A stretch of DNA of 43,124 nt from Bacteroidota bacterium (GCA_026391945.1 JAPLDA010000043.1:1-43124), one strand, 5' to 3'. Counted from the stretch's first letter, positions 1-9,393 are shown. Made by a program: numbers and translations. Notes: a model not told the origin generated them from the letters alone.

Positions 1-790
1 ACTGATGGTGACCTTTGCCTGGTTGTCACAACTATCCGGTGGGGATCCATATCCGTAATCCACATAACGGGTTGGCTTGCCACCTGGAGTGAACTCTAAC
101 TTTCCGCTTTCAATCCAATGGCAGCTTAATGCAATGTGCAAGGCCTGTGTGATGGTGATGTTAAAAGATGCGCCTGAGAAATTCGTTCCGTTGATGGAAC
201 CTGTGATCAGGTATTCATCATCCAACCAGTTACCGATCGTTGACTCACCGGCAATCCATTCCCGCGTACGTTGTGAAGTCCAGTTCATGGTTTGTCCGGC
301 TGTATTGATCAGCGAACCGTTTACATTGATGCTGAAGGCCAAGTACCCGTTTGCATCGTGGCCGGTGTTGGTGACGGTTTTTGTTCCCATCACTTTATAC
401 ATGTTCGAAGAATCACGGCCTACATAATAATTGTTGAACGTTACCGTGATCACAGTCCCCGAATCCCTGTAGTGACCGGTGTATGCAATGTTGATGATTC
501 CTTTGCGGTATCTCAGGTCGTAGTTGCACAGGCAAGGAGCGGAACCAAAATCAACAGTGACATTTCCTCCGGGAGTCGGCGGCACATTGGGAATGACCGT
601 ACGATCCGTTATCAACGGCCTGGCTTGCGATGTTGTTGACGTCATTAAAAGTTCCTTCCGCCAGTGAATTGTCCTGCGCTGTCTGGGTATCGCTGTCTAT
701 GGTTTCAGCGGTCTTGTCTTTTTTGCATCCGTTCAGGATGAGTATTCCGCCAATGAACATCAGCGAAATGTAAATCAATGCCTTTTTCAT
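1..790 (-). pseudogene. Lipoprotein gene, frameshifted, 3' end beyond window
   Basis: The gene starts at the ATG complementary to 788-790 with a lipoprotein signal (MKKALIYISLMFIGGILILNG, then Cys22 in an LNGC lipobox, followed by KKDK). This frame runs to about position 600 and then hits a stop at 551. From about 604 down to position 1 a different frame stays open and reads as a coherent protein (TVIPNVPPTPGG..., later IAGESTIGNWLDDEY and ending KVTIS at the window edge). One extra base near 598-604, or two missing ones, explains the break; there is no homopolymer there to suggest an obvious sequencing slip. Read through, the product is an outer-envelope lipoprotein of more than 260 residues, rich in Thr, Asn and Gly. 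I do not recognise the family beyond a general Bacteroidota secreted lipoprotein. Confidence 0.7.
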
Positions 791-882
791 TTTTTGTTTT
801 TTTTATTATGAGTCTTCGACGACCGGTACCAACCAGGGTTTAACAGGTAATCTTGATAGCCGGTTATACCAACGTACAGGTA

Positions 883-890
883 CAAAGTTA
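883..890 (-). promoter_or_regulatory. Candidate -7 element for the lipoprotein gene
   Basis: Read on the minus strand this is TAACTTTG, a match to the Bacteroidota -7 consensus TAnnTTTG, about 95 bases before the lipoprotein ATG. No TTG-type -33 element lies 19-20 bases upstream, so the call is weak. Confidence 0.25.
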
Positions 891-927
891 CCCGAATTTT
901 AAAACCTCATGCTGCCGGACAGAAATT

Positions 928-984
928 TTTACCAGCATAAACCGTTTAAACAGAATAATTTCTGTTTAAAACTGTGTTGGTAAA
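928..984. promoter_or_regulatory. Nested inverted repeat between divergent genes
   Basis: An inner perfect 11-bp inverted repeat (TTTAAACAGAA at 945-955, TTCTGTTTAAA at 960-970, 4-base loop) is enclosed by an outer 7-bp pair (TTTACCA at 928-934, TGGTAAA at 978-984). It sits between the divergent lipoprotein and TPR genes and between their candidate -7 elements, so it could be an operator for a dimeric or tetrameric regulator. It has no T-tract after it and is not a typical terminator. Confidence 0.5.
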
Positions 985-1021
985 TACGCAGCCTGTCATA
1001 CAGCATGGCAATGCGTTTGAA

Positions 1022-1029
1022 TAATTTTG
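1022..1029 (+). promoter_or_regulatory. Candidate -7 element for the TPR-OMP pair
   Basis: TAATTTTG matches TAnnTTTG and lies 52 bases before the ATG at 1082. A TTG at the right distance upstream is missing, so only half of the promoter is supported. Confidence 0.35.
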
Positions 1030-1081
1030 TCTGGATTGCGTTTACCTACTTAAATTCCCACTAACCGATTCCAGAATCCGA

Positions 1082-4000
1082 ATGAGAAAATACTTTTTAG
1101 TTTTCCTGCTGATCACATTTTCACTTCCACTCGTTGCACAGAAAACCGCCATCTATCTTGACCCGGAGCGGACGTATCAATCGGGGATGGAACTTTTCAA
1201 TAAACAAAAGTACGGCGCCGCCCGGAAAGCCTTCGAGGAAGTCATGGAATCCCGGGAAGCCGTTGCCGATGAAACCCGCACCAATGCCGGGTTCTACACT
1301 GCCTTTTGCGCAGCCGAACTGTTTCACAAGGACGCTGAATACCTGCTCACCCGTTTCATGAATGATCACCCGGAAAGTCCGAAGTACGGAGCCACTGTCC
1401 TGGAACTTGCCAATTATTTTTATCGCCAGAAAAAATACAAGAAGTCCATCGAGTGGCTGGAAAAAACAGACCGTTCACTCATCAGCAAAGAAGACCTGCC
1501 GGAATACTATTTCCACCTGGGTTATGCGTATTACATGACCAATGAGTATGAGAAAGCCGGGAAAGCATTCAACGAAGTGAAAGACTCCGACAGTAAATAT
1601 GCTTCCGCCGCCACGTACTACTATGCTCACATGGCTTATGTGAACAGGAATTATGAAACCGCGCTGAAAAATTTTCTCAAGCTGAAAGACTCCGAATCGT
1701 TTGCGCCGGTGGTTCCGTATTACATCGCGCAAATTTATTACCTGCAAGGCAAACACGATGAATTGCTTTCGTATGCCCCTGCTTTACTCGATTCTTCCGC
1801 AGCAAAAAACGGCATTGAGATCAGCCGGATGGTCGCCGAATCGTACTACCGGAAAGGAAATTACAAGGAAGCCATTCCTTATCTCGCCGACTATGAAAAA
1901 AATTCGGCGGCAGCCGGAAGAACGGACCTGTATCAACTGGGATATTGTTATTACCGGAACAGCCAGTACGAAAAAGCCATTCCTTACTTCCAGCGTGTCA
2001 CCGACAAGGAAGACACCATCGCACAAAATGCGTATTTCCACCTTGCTGATTGCTACCTGAAATCCGGGAATAAAAAAAGTGCGCGGAGTTCATTTCAGTC
2101 GGCGGGAAAGATGAAATTCGATGATCAGTTGCAGGAAGAAAGCCAGTTCAACTACGCCAAACTTTCTTATGAACTTTCTTTCCAGTCGGTGGCCATTGAT
2201 GCTTTCCGGAAATTTCAGAAGTCGTTCCCGAACAGCATCCACACGGATGAAACCAATGAAATCCTCGTTGACATTTACTCGACTACCAAAAATTACCGCG
2301 ATGCGCTCACGGCGATCGGGAACATCCGGAACAAAACGGATAAAATAAAAACCGCTTACCAGAAAGTGGCTTATTACCGCGGCGTTGAACTGTACATGGA
2401 TAACAAGCCGGGTGAGGCCATCAATTTATTCACCACCTCCACCGGCAACCCATTGGATGCGCGCATGGTGGCTGCCGCCAGGTACTGGAAAGGCGAGGCA
2501 TATTTCAAATTGAAAAATTATGACGACGCCATCCAGTCGTACAATGATTTCCTGTTTACACCATCAGCCGTTACAACAGAACATTACAACCTCGCCAATT
2601 ACAACATCGGCTATTCCTATTTCAAAAAAGAAGAGTACGGCAATGCACAAACGTGGTTCAGGAAATACATCAAGGACAAAACGCAAACGGATGTTGCCCG
2701 GTACAATGATGCACTGCTCCGTATCGCCGACTCTTTTTTCATGCTGAAAGACCAGGCGAATGCGTTGGATTATTACGGACAGGCGATTGATAACAAATCG
2801 AAGAGCAGCGATTATGCCTTGTACCAGAAAGCCATCATCCTCGGCATTCAGAACAAGCTGAAAGAAAAAGCAACGGTGCTTCAGAAGATTTTAGAAAAAT
2901 ATCCGAAGTCGGTGTATTACGATGATGCCTTGTACGAATCGGGAAATGCCAGCATGCTTGCCGGTGACAACGAAAAAGCGATTTCGGAATTTAAAAAACT
3001 GATCAATGATTTCCCTGCCAGCAGCTATGTAAAAAAAGCGATGCTGGGCGAGGCGCTTGTTTATTTCAACAACCACGAAGATGAAAAAGCAAAGACCACT
3101 TACAAAGATGTCGTGGAAAAATATCCGAACACATCGGAGTCGAGGGAAGCGCTGGCACAATTGAAAAATGTAGCGGTGAGTCAGAACAAAGTGGATGAAT
3201 ACCTCGCATACACCCGGAACATCCCGAATGCTGACGTGTCGGCAGCGGGACAGGATTCGCTGGTATACGAATCGGCTGAACTACGCTACACACAGGGAAA
3301 CTGCGATGACGCCATCAAAGATTTTGACAATTATCTTCAGAAATTTCCGGAAGGATTTTTCCGTGTGAATGCTTCATATTACCAGGCCGACTGCCGGTTC
3401 CGGAATAAAGAATTTGAAAAAGCGCTGGAAGGATATGAGTTGGTCATTTCCAAAGCTAAAAATTCATTCACTGAAAAATCGCTGCTGAATGCAGGCGTCA
3501 TTCATTACCGGTTGAAACAATATGACAAAGCATTGGATGATTTCGACCGGCTGGAATCGGTTGCTGAAGTGAAAGACAACATCGTGGCGGCACAGGCCGG
3601 GCAGATGCGTTGTCACTACAAACTGACTCAATATGATCAAACCATCGCCGGTGCTGCTAAAGTGATTGCTTCATCGAATACTGATAAAGACCTAGTGAAT
3701 GAAGCGCATCTTCTTTCAGGAAAATCTTCGCTTGCAAAAAATGATCTCGAGTCAGCAAAGAGCGAACTCACCATTGTTTCCAAACGCACGAACAGCGAAA
3801 TGACTGCCGAAGCGCGTTATGATCTTGCTCTCCTTGAATACCTTTTGACGAATTACAAAGAGAGCGAAAAGATGATCCAGGAAATTCAGAAACTCGTTCC
3901 GTCGTATGATTACTGGATTGCCAAAGGATTCATATTGTGGGGAGATAATTACCTCGCTCTGAAAGATACGTTCCAGGCAAAAGAAACGTACAAAAGCATC

Positions 4001-4162
4001 GTGGAGAATTACCAGAAGAATCCGGATGATGCGGAAGACCTGAAAGCCATTGCCCAACAGAAATTAAATGATGTTAAATCGACTGAAGAAAACAGGAACA
4101 AGGAAATCATGGATGAGAAGCTGAGGAAAAATCCTGCAGTGAAAGATAGTATTGAGAATTGA
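1082..4162 (+). CDS. Secreted tetratricopeptide-repeat protein, 1026 aa
   Basis: The protein begins with a cleavable signal peptide (MRKYFLVFLLITFSLPLVAQ) and the remainder is almost entirely TPR-like helical hairpins with the usual small and aromatic positions (for example YYFHLGYAYYMTNEYEKAGKAF and repeated A-x-Y-x-x-G patterns), ending in a charged tail. There is no lipobox, so it is predicted to be periplasmic. TPR proteins of this size act as scaffolds; no catalytic motif is visible. It is followed after only 21 bases by an outer-membrane barrel gene, which suggests co-transcription and that the TPR protein works with that barrel at the periplasmic face of the outer membrane. It resembles periplasmic TPR proteins of the T9SS/gliding group only in a general way; I cannot assign it to PorW/SprE, which are lipoproteins. 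Confidence 0.85.
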   Translation: MRKYFLVFLLITFSLPLVAQKTAIYLDPERTYQSGMELFNKQKYGAARKAFEEVMESREAVADETRTNAGFYTAFCAAELFHKDAEYLLTRFMNDHPESPKYGATVLELANYFYRQKKYKKSIEWLEKTDRSLISKEDLPEYYFHLGYAYYMTNEYEKAGKAFNEVKDSDSKYASAATYYYAHMAYVNRNYETALKNFLKLKDSESFAPVVPYYIAQIYYLQGKHDELLSYAPALLDSSAAKNGIEISRMVAESYYRKGNYKEAIPYLADYEKNSAAAGRTDLYQLGYCYYRNSQYEKAIPYFQRVTDKEDTIAQNAYFHLADCYLKSGNKKSARSSFQSAGKMKFDDQLQEESQFNYAKLSYELSFQSVAIDAFRKFQKSFPNSIHTDETNEILVDIYSTTKNYRDALTAIGNIRNKTDKIKTAYQKVAYYRGVELYMDNKPGEAINLFTTSTGNPLDARMVAAARYWKGEAYFKLKNYDDAIQSYNDFLFTPSAVTTEHYNLANYNIGYSYFKKEEYGNAQTWFRKYIKDKTQTDVARYNDALLRIADSFFMLKDQANALDYYGQAIDNKSKSSDYALYQKAIILGIQNKLKEKATVLQKILEKYPKSVYYDDALYESGNASMLAGDNEKAISEFKKLINDFPASSYVKKAMLGEALVYFNNHEDEKAKTTYKDVVEKYPNTSESREALAQLKNVAVSQNKVDEYLAYTRNIPNADVSAAGQDSLVYESAELRYTQGNCDDAIKDFDNYLQKFPEGFFRVNASYYQADCRFRNKEFEKALEGYELVISKAKNSFTEKSLLNAGVIHYRLKQYDKALDDFDRLESVAEVKDNIVAAQAGQMRCHYKLTQYDQTIAGAAKVIASSNTDKDLVNEAHLLSGKSSLAKNDLESAKSELTIVSKRTNSEMTAEARYDLALLEYLLTNYKESEKMIQEIQKLVPSYDYWIAKGFILWGDNYLALKDTFQAKETYKSIVENYQKNPDDAEDLKAIAQQKLNDVKSTEENRNKEIMDEKLRKNPAVKDSIEN

Positions 4163-4183
4163 GAAAAATTTGAAAAAAAATAA

Positions 4184-5875
4184 ATGAAAAAAATAATTTT
4201 TTTATTCCTTATCCCTTATTCATTCTTACTTTCCACCATGGCGTACGCCCAGGAAAATCTCGGCGATAAAGAATACATCATTGTAAAAGATTACAAGCCT
4301 GTGCTTGCCGAATCATTCAAGATCTCCGAAACGCCGGAAGCCGACACCACTTCTTCGATGCCGCCTTCACTCCATTACAGCATCACTCCAAAAAAAATCG
4401 AAACCAGTTACGAAGCGGGAGTCATCAAAGCCGTGAAGCTGAAGGACGAACCCATTTCAAAATTGTACAGGAACTTTTTAAAACTCGGGCTGGGCAACTA
4501 CAGCACTTTTTATGGTGAGCTGTTCATGAATTCACTGCGTTCAAAAACAGGTTCGATCGGGCTGCACCTCAAACATTTTTCCGGCTCCCCCACGCTGAAC
4601 GATGCCGGCAATGCGAACTTCAGTGATAACGATGCCGTAGTTGACGGGAAATACTTTTTTGACAATTCAACATTCTCAGGAGATTTCGGATACAACAGAA
4701 ACGTTCTTCACTATTACGGTTACAACACCAGTGACGATTCACTTCATTTGGTTAATCAAAAAACGAATACGCCTGACAGCATCCGCCAGCGGTTCAACCA
4801 TTTCGATTTGAACCTTGGTTTGCAAAGCAACTACACCGGCAAAGGAAATCTTGATTATGATTTGCATTTCCGTTTTCATTCCATCAGCGATTTGTATGAT
4901 GTAAGTGAACCGGACATCATCGTGAGCGCACAGGCTGGCAAACCGGTGGATGAGCATTACTACAGCCTGCTGGCTTCCTTCGACTATTTCAAAAAATCAG
5001 ATGCAAACTACGAGCGTTTGTATGCTGATCCGTTGAATCATAACCTGAGCAGGAACATCATCCGCATAGAACCACAGATGAAAATGGATAAAGACAGGGT
5101 TCACCTCCTGTTCGGAATCAATCTCGGGATGGAAAAAAATCTTTCCGAGCTGGTTCATGTATTCCCGAAAGCAGAAGTTTCAGTTCCGATTGCCGAACAC
5201 ATTCTCACGGCGTTTGCCGGTGTTGACGGGAACATTGAAAAAAATAATTTCAAAACGCTGACCGATGAAAACCCTTTTACCACATCATCCGTCATTATGA
5301 AAAACACCATTCATAAACTGGTTATCAAGGGAGGACTGAAAGGAAATTTCAGCAACACCATTTCATTTTCCGCATCAGTGAATTATGACCAGGTAAAGGA
5401 CCTGCAGTTGTTTTACAACGACAGTATGTTCCGGAACAAATTCAATGTGTTGTATGATGACGCCAATGTGTTTAACATCCATGCCGAATTATCCTACTTC
5501 AACGGCGGGAAGCTGAACGTTTCCCTTCATGTTGACCAAAACAGTTATTCCATGAACTTACAGCCGAAAGCATGGCATAAGCCGGGAAGCATGGTGGCGT
5601 TGGTTGCGAAGTATAATCTCGGGGATAAAGTTCTTGCCGATGTATCGCTGTTTGCACACGGTGTTCAGTATGCGAGGATTTCTGACGGGAACTATATTCT
5701 TGCAGAAAAAATCAACAGCTATCTTGATGCCAATCTCGGACTTGAATATCGTTACTCAAAAATTCTTTCCTTTTACATGCACCTGAACAACCTCGGCTTT
5801 ACAAGATATTACCAGTGGTCGCAGGTTCCTTCGGAAAGGTTCAACCTCCTTGGAGGCCTTACGTATTCGTTTTAA
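4184..5875 (+). CDS. Outer-membrane beta-barrel protein, 563 aa
   Basis: A signal peptide (cleavage after MAYAQ) is followed by a short soluble segment containing YIIVKDYKPVLAESFKISE and then, from about residue 95, a long series of alternating beta strands rich in aromatic residues. It ends in SFNLLGGLTYSF-like sequence with a terminal Phe (LLGGLTYSF), the classic C-terminal outer-membrane assembly signal. The size fits a barrel of perhaps 14-18 strands without a TonB plug domain. The gene follows the TPR gene by 21 bases and is probably in the same transcript. Substrate or role is not evident; a porin-like or scaffold function with the TPR protein is inference. Confidence 0.8.
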   Translation: MKKIIFLFLIPYSFLLSTMAYAQENLGDKEYIIVKDYKPVLAESFKISETPEADTTSSMPPSLHYSITPKKIETSYEAGVIKAVKLKDEPISKLYRNFLKLGLGNYSTFYGELFMNSLRSKTGSIGLHLKHFSGSPTLNDAGNANFSDNDAVVDGKYFFDNSTFSGDFGYNRNVLHYYGYNTSDDSLHLVNQKTNTPDSIRQRFNHFDLNLGLQSNYTGKGNLDYDLHFRFHSISDLYDVSEPDIIVSAQAGKPVDEHYYSLLASFDYFKKSDANYERLYADPLNHNLSRNIIRIEPQMKMDKDRVHLLFGINLGMEKNLSELVHVFPKAEVSVPIAEHILTAFAGVDGNIEKNNFKTLTDENPFTTSSVIMKNTIHKLVIKGGLKGNFSNTISFSASVNYDQVKDLQLFYNDSMFRNKFNVLYDDANVFNIHAELSYFNGGKLNVSLHVDQNSYSMNLQPKAWHKPGSMVALVAKYNLGDKVLADVSLFAHGVQYARISDGNYILAEKINSYLDANLGLEYRYSKILSFYMHLNNLGFTRYYQWSQVPSERFNLLGGLTYSF

Positions 5876-5897
5876 TACTGCTGCTTTTTTTCATTTT

Positions 5898-5929
5898 CAC
5901 ATTCTCAAATCAACACATTCTCCAATTAA
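5898..5929. repeat. Two tandem 16-bp repeat units
   Basis: CACATTCTCAAATCAA (5898-5913) is followed directly by CACATTCTCCAATTAA (5914-5929), 14 of 16 bases identical. The second unit covers the stop codon of the minus-strand crotonase gene, which converges here with the outer-membrane barrel gene. Confidence 0.6.
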
Positions 5930-6696
5930 CTTTTCCCTGCTTTAAACTTCGCAATCGCATTTCGCGTAAAATCTGAAAGCACAAGCCTGCCGCTCATTTC
6001 AGCGCGCTCAATCAAGAGAGTATCCCAATCTTCTGTTCCTTTCCAGAATGTTTTTTTCAAAAGAGCCATCGCTTCAGGATTGCTTTGTGCAAGGCGTCCA
6101 GTAAGAAGTTTGATGGCTTTATCCAATTCATCTATCGAAGAAAATACATCAGCATACAATCCTTTTTCCTTTGCCCATTGTGCACTCTGCCATTCCGTTG
6201 CATTGATGGAAAGTTGTGTGAATGCCGGTTTCCCGATTTTTCTTTCCACAGCAGGACCTACAACGAAAGGCCCGATGCCGATGGCCAGTTCGCTGAGTTT
6301 AATGGAAGCCGTATCAAGTGCAAGTGTATAATCAGCAGCTGAAGCCAAGCCAACTCCGCCACCAACAGCTTTTCCCTGTACCCGTGCAATCACAAACTTC
6401 GGAGCCTTCCTGATGGCGTTGATCACTGAGGCAAAACCTGAAAAAAATATTTTCCCTTTTTCAATCGTATCTATGGAAATGAGTTCATCGAATGAAGCGC
6501 CGGCACAGAAAGTTTTTTCTCCTTCGCTTTTTAAAATGATCACGCGGACTTCCGGGTTCTCACCGGCGCGATTGATTTCACCGGCGAGATCCGTTAATAC
6601 AGTTCCGGGTAATGAATTGCTTTGAGGATGAAAAAAAGAAATGGTGGCAATTCCATTTTCAGTTCGTGAATCTACTTTTCCTGTTACCTGCGACAT
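5926..6696 (-). CDS. Enoyl-CoA hydratase/isomerase (crotonase) family protein
   Basis: This 256-aa protein has the crotonase fold signatures: the oxyanion-hole segment CAGASFDEL (residues 64-72) and the GKAVGGGVGLASAAD segment (109-121), with a final SELAIGIGPF stretch (135-144). In hydratases with two catalytic glutamates the first lies in a GGGCEL-like motif; here that position is Gly116. The second, Glu136, is kept. This pattern is more like a one-glutamate isomerase or an atypical hydratase, so the reaction is open. It lies in the same direction as paaZ, which suggests ring-cleavage or beta-oxidation steps of phenylacetyl-CoA degradation, but a strong terminator separates it from the gene upstream. 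The ATG at 6696 gives MSQVTGKV. Confidence 0.8.
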   Translation of the reverse strand: MSQVTGKVDSRTENGIATISFFHPQSNSLPGTVLTDLAGEINRAGENPEVRVIILKSEGEKTFCAGASFDELISIDTIEKGKIFFSGFASVINAIRKAPKFVIARVQGKAVGGGVGLASAADYTLALDTASIKLSELAIGIGPFVVGPAVERKIGKPAFTQLSINATEWQSAQWAKEKGLYADVFSSIDELDKAIKLLTGRLAQSNPEAMALLKKTFWKGTEDWDTLLIERAEMSGRLVLSDFTRNAIAKFKAGKS

Positions 6697-6720
6697 ACAT
6701 CATTAGAGTTAGAGTGTGTA

Positions 6721-6760
6721 AAAATAAAAAACCACGGAGAAGTAAGAAAAATCTCCGTGG
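6721..6760 (-). terminator. Rho-independent terminator inside the paaZ cluster
   Basis: A perfect 9-bp stem (CCACGGAGA at 6732-6740, TCTCCGTGG at 6752-6760) with an 11-base loop is followed, on the minus strand, by TTTTTTATTTTT (6731 downwards). It ends transcription 40 bases after the 149-aa gene and only 24 bases before the crotonase ATG. Confidence 0.85.
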
Positions 6761-6800
6761 CTGTCATTTTAACGGTGTTTCGTTAAACAAAAATGAAACA

Positions 6801-7250
6801 TTATTTTTTAGAATATTTCGGGACCTTGCCTTCTTTGATCAGCAAATCCACTTTCTTTTTATGTTCCTCGAAGTCACCAAAACACAGCGCCGACAGCATT
6901 TCATCGCGTGTCATTTCTTTATTGCCCAGTTGCTTTTTGATGTCATCGCTGCAACGATCCACAAATTTCTCAAAACGTTCCGGAGCCCAGATGTACTCGC
7001 GTTTTGTCCAGTCGGGCTTGGTACGGTCCACGGTAAATTCCTTCGGGAGGTCGCCATGAATAACGGTTTTCACATCCAGCCCCTCGAATGATTTCGGGAG
7101 CAAACGGTTGTCGAAAACGAGCGGCCTGCTGATGTCGATGACATGCTTCTTGCGTTTCGGGTCAATCATTTTCAGACCGTTTACACGCAAACCTTTTTTC
7201 TTCAGGAAAGCAAATTTCTTTTCGAAGCGATCAAGTGTTTCGTACAACAT
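6801..7250 (-). CDS. Conserved-looking hypothetical protein, 149 aa
   Basis: A soluble, highly charged protein without signal peptide or membrane segment. It has an N-terminal helical part (LDRFEKKFAFLKKKGLRVNG), a central beta-like part (HVIDISRPLVFDNRLLP) and a Lys-rich C-terminal helical part with two Cys (Cys115 region DRCSDD and later ALCFGDF). I do not recognise a family. It follows paaZ by 63 bases and precedes the cluster terminator, so it is probably co-transcribed with paaZ; a role in phenylacetate metabolism is only suggested by this position. The ATG at 7250 is the first in frame. Confidence 0.65.
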   Translation of the reverse strand: MLYETLDRFEKKFAFLKKKGLRVNGLKMIDPKRKKHVIDISRPLVFDNRLLPKSFEGLDVKTVIHGDLPKEFTVDRTKPDWTKREYIWAPERFEKFVDRCSDDIKKQLGNKEMTRDEMLSALCFGDFEEHKKKVDLLIKEGKVPKYSKK

Positions 7251-7272
7251 GGATTTGTGTTTTAGTGATGGT

Positions 7273-7314
7273 TATTGGGTGTTCAGTAATGCGTATTGGG
7301 TATTGAGATAAGAT
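7273..7314. repeat. Degenerate 21-bp tandem repeat
   Basis: TATTGGGT recurs at 7273 and 7294 with partly matching sequence after it, filling the gap between paaZ and the 149-aa gene. The match is loose, but it is of the same G/T-rich type as the repeat at 13176-13223. Confidence 0.35.
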
Positions 7315-9359
7315 TATTGTTTAGACGCTACGAGTGTTAAGACTGTTTCCACAGCCACTGTTTCATTTCGCTGATTGGAGACAACCACATCCCATTCGAC
7401 AACTCCTTGCGGAATTTGTCCTTCCCGGTTTTCTTTTTTCGTTTTTGTTTTACACGTTAGTTTAACGCCGATGGTATCGCCCACATAAACGGGTTGTGTG
7501 AAACGAAGATTATCCAGTCCGTAGTTGGCGAGTACGGGACCTTTTTTCGGATCCACGAACAGACCGGCAGCAGCAGCGATCACGAAGTAACCATGAGCCA
7601 CGCGTTTTTCAAAGATACTTCCTTCCAGGGCTGTTTCATCGGTATGAGCATAAAAGAAATCACCGCTGATACCGGCGAAGTTGACGATGTCGGCTTCGGT
7701 GACGGTGCGCCTATGTGTAACGAGCGTATCGCCGACCTGTATCTCTTCAAAATATTTTCTGAACGGATGGATGATGTCTTCTTTTGTTTCAGCTCCCGGG
7801 AGATAGGTATTCATGATGTGCATGAGCGTGGTGGGTGATCCCTGCAAGGCCGTCCGCTGCATGTAATGCTTCACACCTCTCATTCCTCCCATTTCCTCTC
7901 CTCCTCCTGCACGGCCGGGGCCGCCATGAACGAGATGAGGTAACGGGGAACCATGACCGGTTGATTCTGCCGCGCAATGCCTGTTGATCACCACCATTCT
8001 TCCATGCATGGATGCGGAACCAAGCACCACTTCTTTCGCAAATGTATCGTCGGCAGTAAACACAGAACCCACGAGACTTCCTTTTCCCATCTTGGCAAGT
8101 TCAGCGGCTTCAGCGGATGTTTTGTATGACATCACCGTATTCACCGGTCCGAATGCTTCGACTTCATGAGGTTCTTTTTTCTTAAACGGATCGTTGCAGA
8201 AAAGCAGCATGGACGACATGAACGCTCCGCGTTTGCTATCCGCACCAACCACTTCTACATTTTCGAGATCGCCGTACACCAGTTCGCAGGCGTTCATCAG
8301 TTCTTTCACTTTTGCTTTTACATCCTTCACCTGACCTAAGTTGGCAAGAGGACCCATCCTCACACCTTCTACTGCCGGATCACCGATGACATTGTTCTTC
8401 AGTTTTTCTTTTAATGCATTGAGTACAGCATCGGCGAGGTTTGCCGGCACAATCGTTCTGCGGATGGCCGTACATTTTTGTCCGGCTTTCACCGTCATCT
8501 CACGCGTCACTTCTTTGATAAACAATTTGAACTCCTCTGTATCGGGCGTTGCATCGGTACCCAGTATGCAGCAGTTGAGCGAATCAGCTTCCATGTTAAA
8601 CCTCACCGAATTTTCGATGACGGCCGGATGCCGCTTCAGCATTTTTCCTGTTTCAGCAGAACCGGTGAAGGTGACTACATCCTGGCAGGTGACATGCTCC
8701 AGTAAATTTCCGGCGCTGCCACAGATGAGTTGCAATGCGCCTTCAGGCAAGATGCTGGAAGAAATTATTTCACGTGTAACCACTTCGGTGAGAAAAGAAG
8801 TGGCCGTTGCAGGTTTTACAATCGCCGGAACACCGGCCAGCAGGTTCACTGCTATTTTTTCCAACATTCCCCAAACAGGGAAGTTGAATGCGTTGATGTG
8901 GATGGCAACGCCTTCGAGTGGAACACAGATATGATGACCGACAAAAGTTCCTCCTTTGGAAATCATTTCCATGTTTCCATCCACGTAAAAAGTTTCATCA
9001 GGAAGTTCGCGTCTGCCTTTGCTTGCATACACGAACAGGTTCCCGATCCCGCCATCGATATCAATCCATGAATCTGTTTTGGTGGCACCTGTAACCGCGC
9101 TTATGGAGTAAAAATCTTTTTTCTTTTCGTTGAGATGCATGGCCAGCGCTTTCAGCATGCGGGCACGTTCGTGAAAAGTCATCCTGCGAAGTTTCGGTCC
9201 GCCGGTTTTTCGTGCATAGTCGAGCATCCCTTTAAAATCAAGGCCTTCACTGGAAGCAATGTAAAGCTGATCGCCGGTTACCGCATGGAAAATAGCAGTA
9301 CCAGAACCGGTACCTTCAGACCAATTTCCTTGAGAAAAGTTTTTCAGCTTGACTGGCAT
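7314..9359 (-). CDS. paaZ: PaaZ: oxepin-CoA hydrolase / semialdehyde dehydrogenase
   Basis: A two-domain protein of the PaaZ family: an N-terminal aldehyde dehydrogenase domain (residues about 1-515) and a C-terminal MaoC-type hot-dog hydratase (about 540-680). PaaZ opens the oxepin ring of phenylacetyl-CoA degradation and oxidises the resulting aldehyde with NADP. The dehydrogenase has the catalytic pair Glu257 (NMEADSLN) and Cys296 (AGQKC), one residue off from E. coli PaaZ E256 and C295. The hydratase has the Asp and His of [12 protein letters not shown] take the ATG at 9359 (MPVKLKNF), giving 681 aa, the length of E. coli PaaZ; a TTG four codons upstream is less likely. A well-matched promoter lies at 9409-9438. 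Other paa genes (paaABCDE, paaJ, paaH, paaK) are not in the window. Confidence 0.93.
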   Translation of the reverse strand: MPVKLKNFSQGNWSEGTGSGTAIFHAVTGDQLYIASSEGLDFKGMLDYARKTGGPKLRRMTFHERARMLKALAMHLNEKKKDFYSISAVTGATKTDSWIDIDGGIGNLFVYASKGRRELPDETFYVDGNMEMISKGGTFVGHHICVPLEGVAIHINAFNFPVWGMLEKIAVNLLAGVPAIVKPATATSFLTEVVTREIISSSILPEGALQLICGSAGNLLEHVTCQDVVTFTGSAETGKMLKRHPAVIENSVRFNMEADSLNCCILGTDATPDTEEFKLFIKEVTREMTVKAGQKCTAIRRTIVPANLADAVLNALKEKLKNNVIGDPAVEGVRMGPLANLGQVKDVKAKVKELMNACELVYGDLENVEVVGADSKRGAFMSSMLLFCNDPFKKKEPHEVEAFGPVNTVMSYKTSAEAAELAKMGKGSLVGSVFTADDTFAKEVVLGSASMHGRMVVINRHCAAESTGHGSPLPHLVHGGPGRAGGGEEMGGMRGVKHYMQRTALQGSPTTLMHIMNTYLPGAETKEDIIHPFRKYFEEIQVGDTLVTHRRTVTEADIVNFAGISGDFFYAHTDETALEGSIFEKRVAHGYFVIAAAAGLFVDPKKGPVLANYGLDNLRFTQPVYVGDTIGVKLTCKTKTKKENREGQIPQGVVEWDVVVSNQRNETVAVETVLTLVASKQ

Positions 9360-9393
9360 CGAGTGGGTCAATGAGTTAAAGAAGTAATAAATA

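Noticed and set aside
551-790. A complete 79-aa lipoprotein gene
   Set aside because: The sequence continues as a sensible protein in another frame to the window edge, so this is the first part of a frameshifted longer gene.
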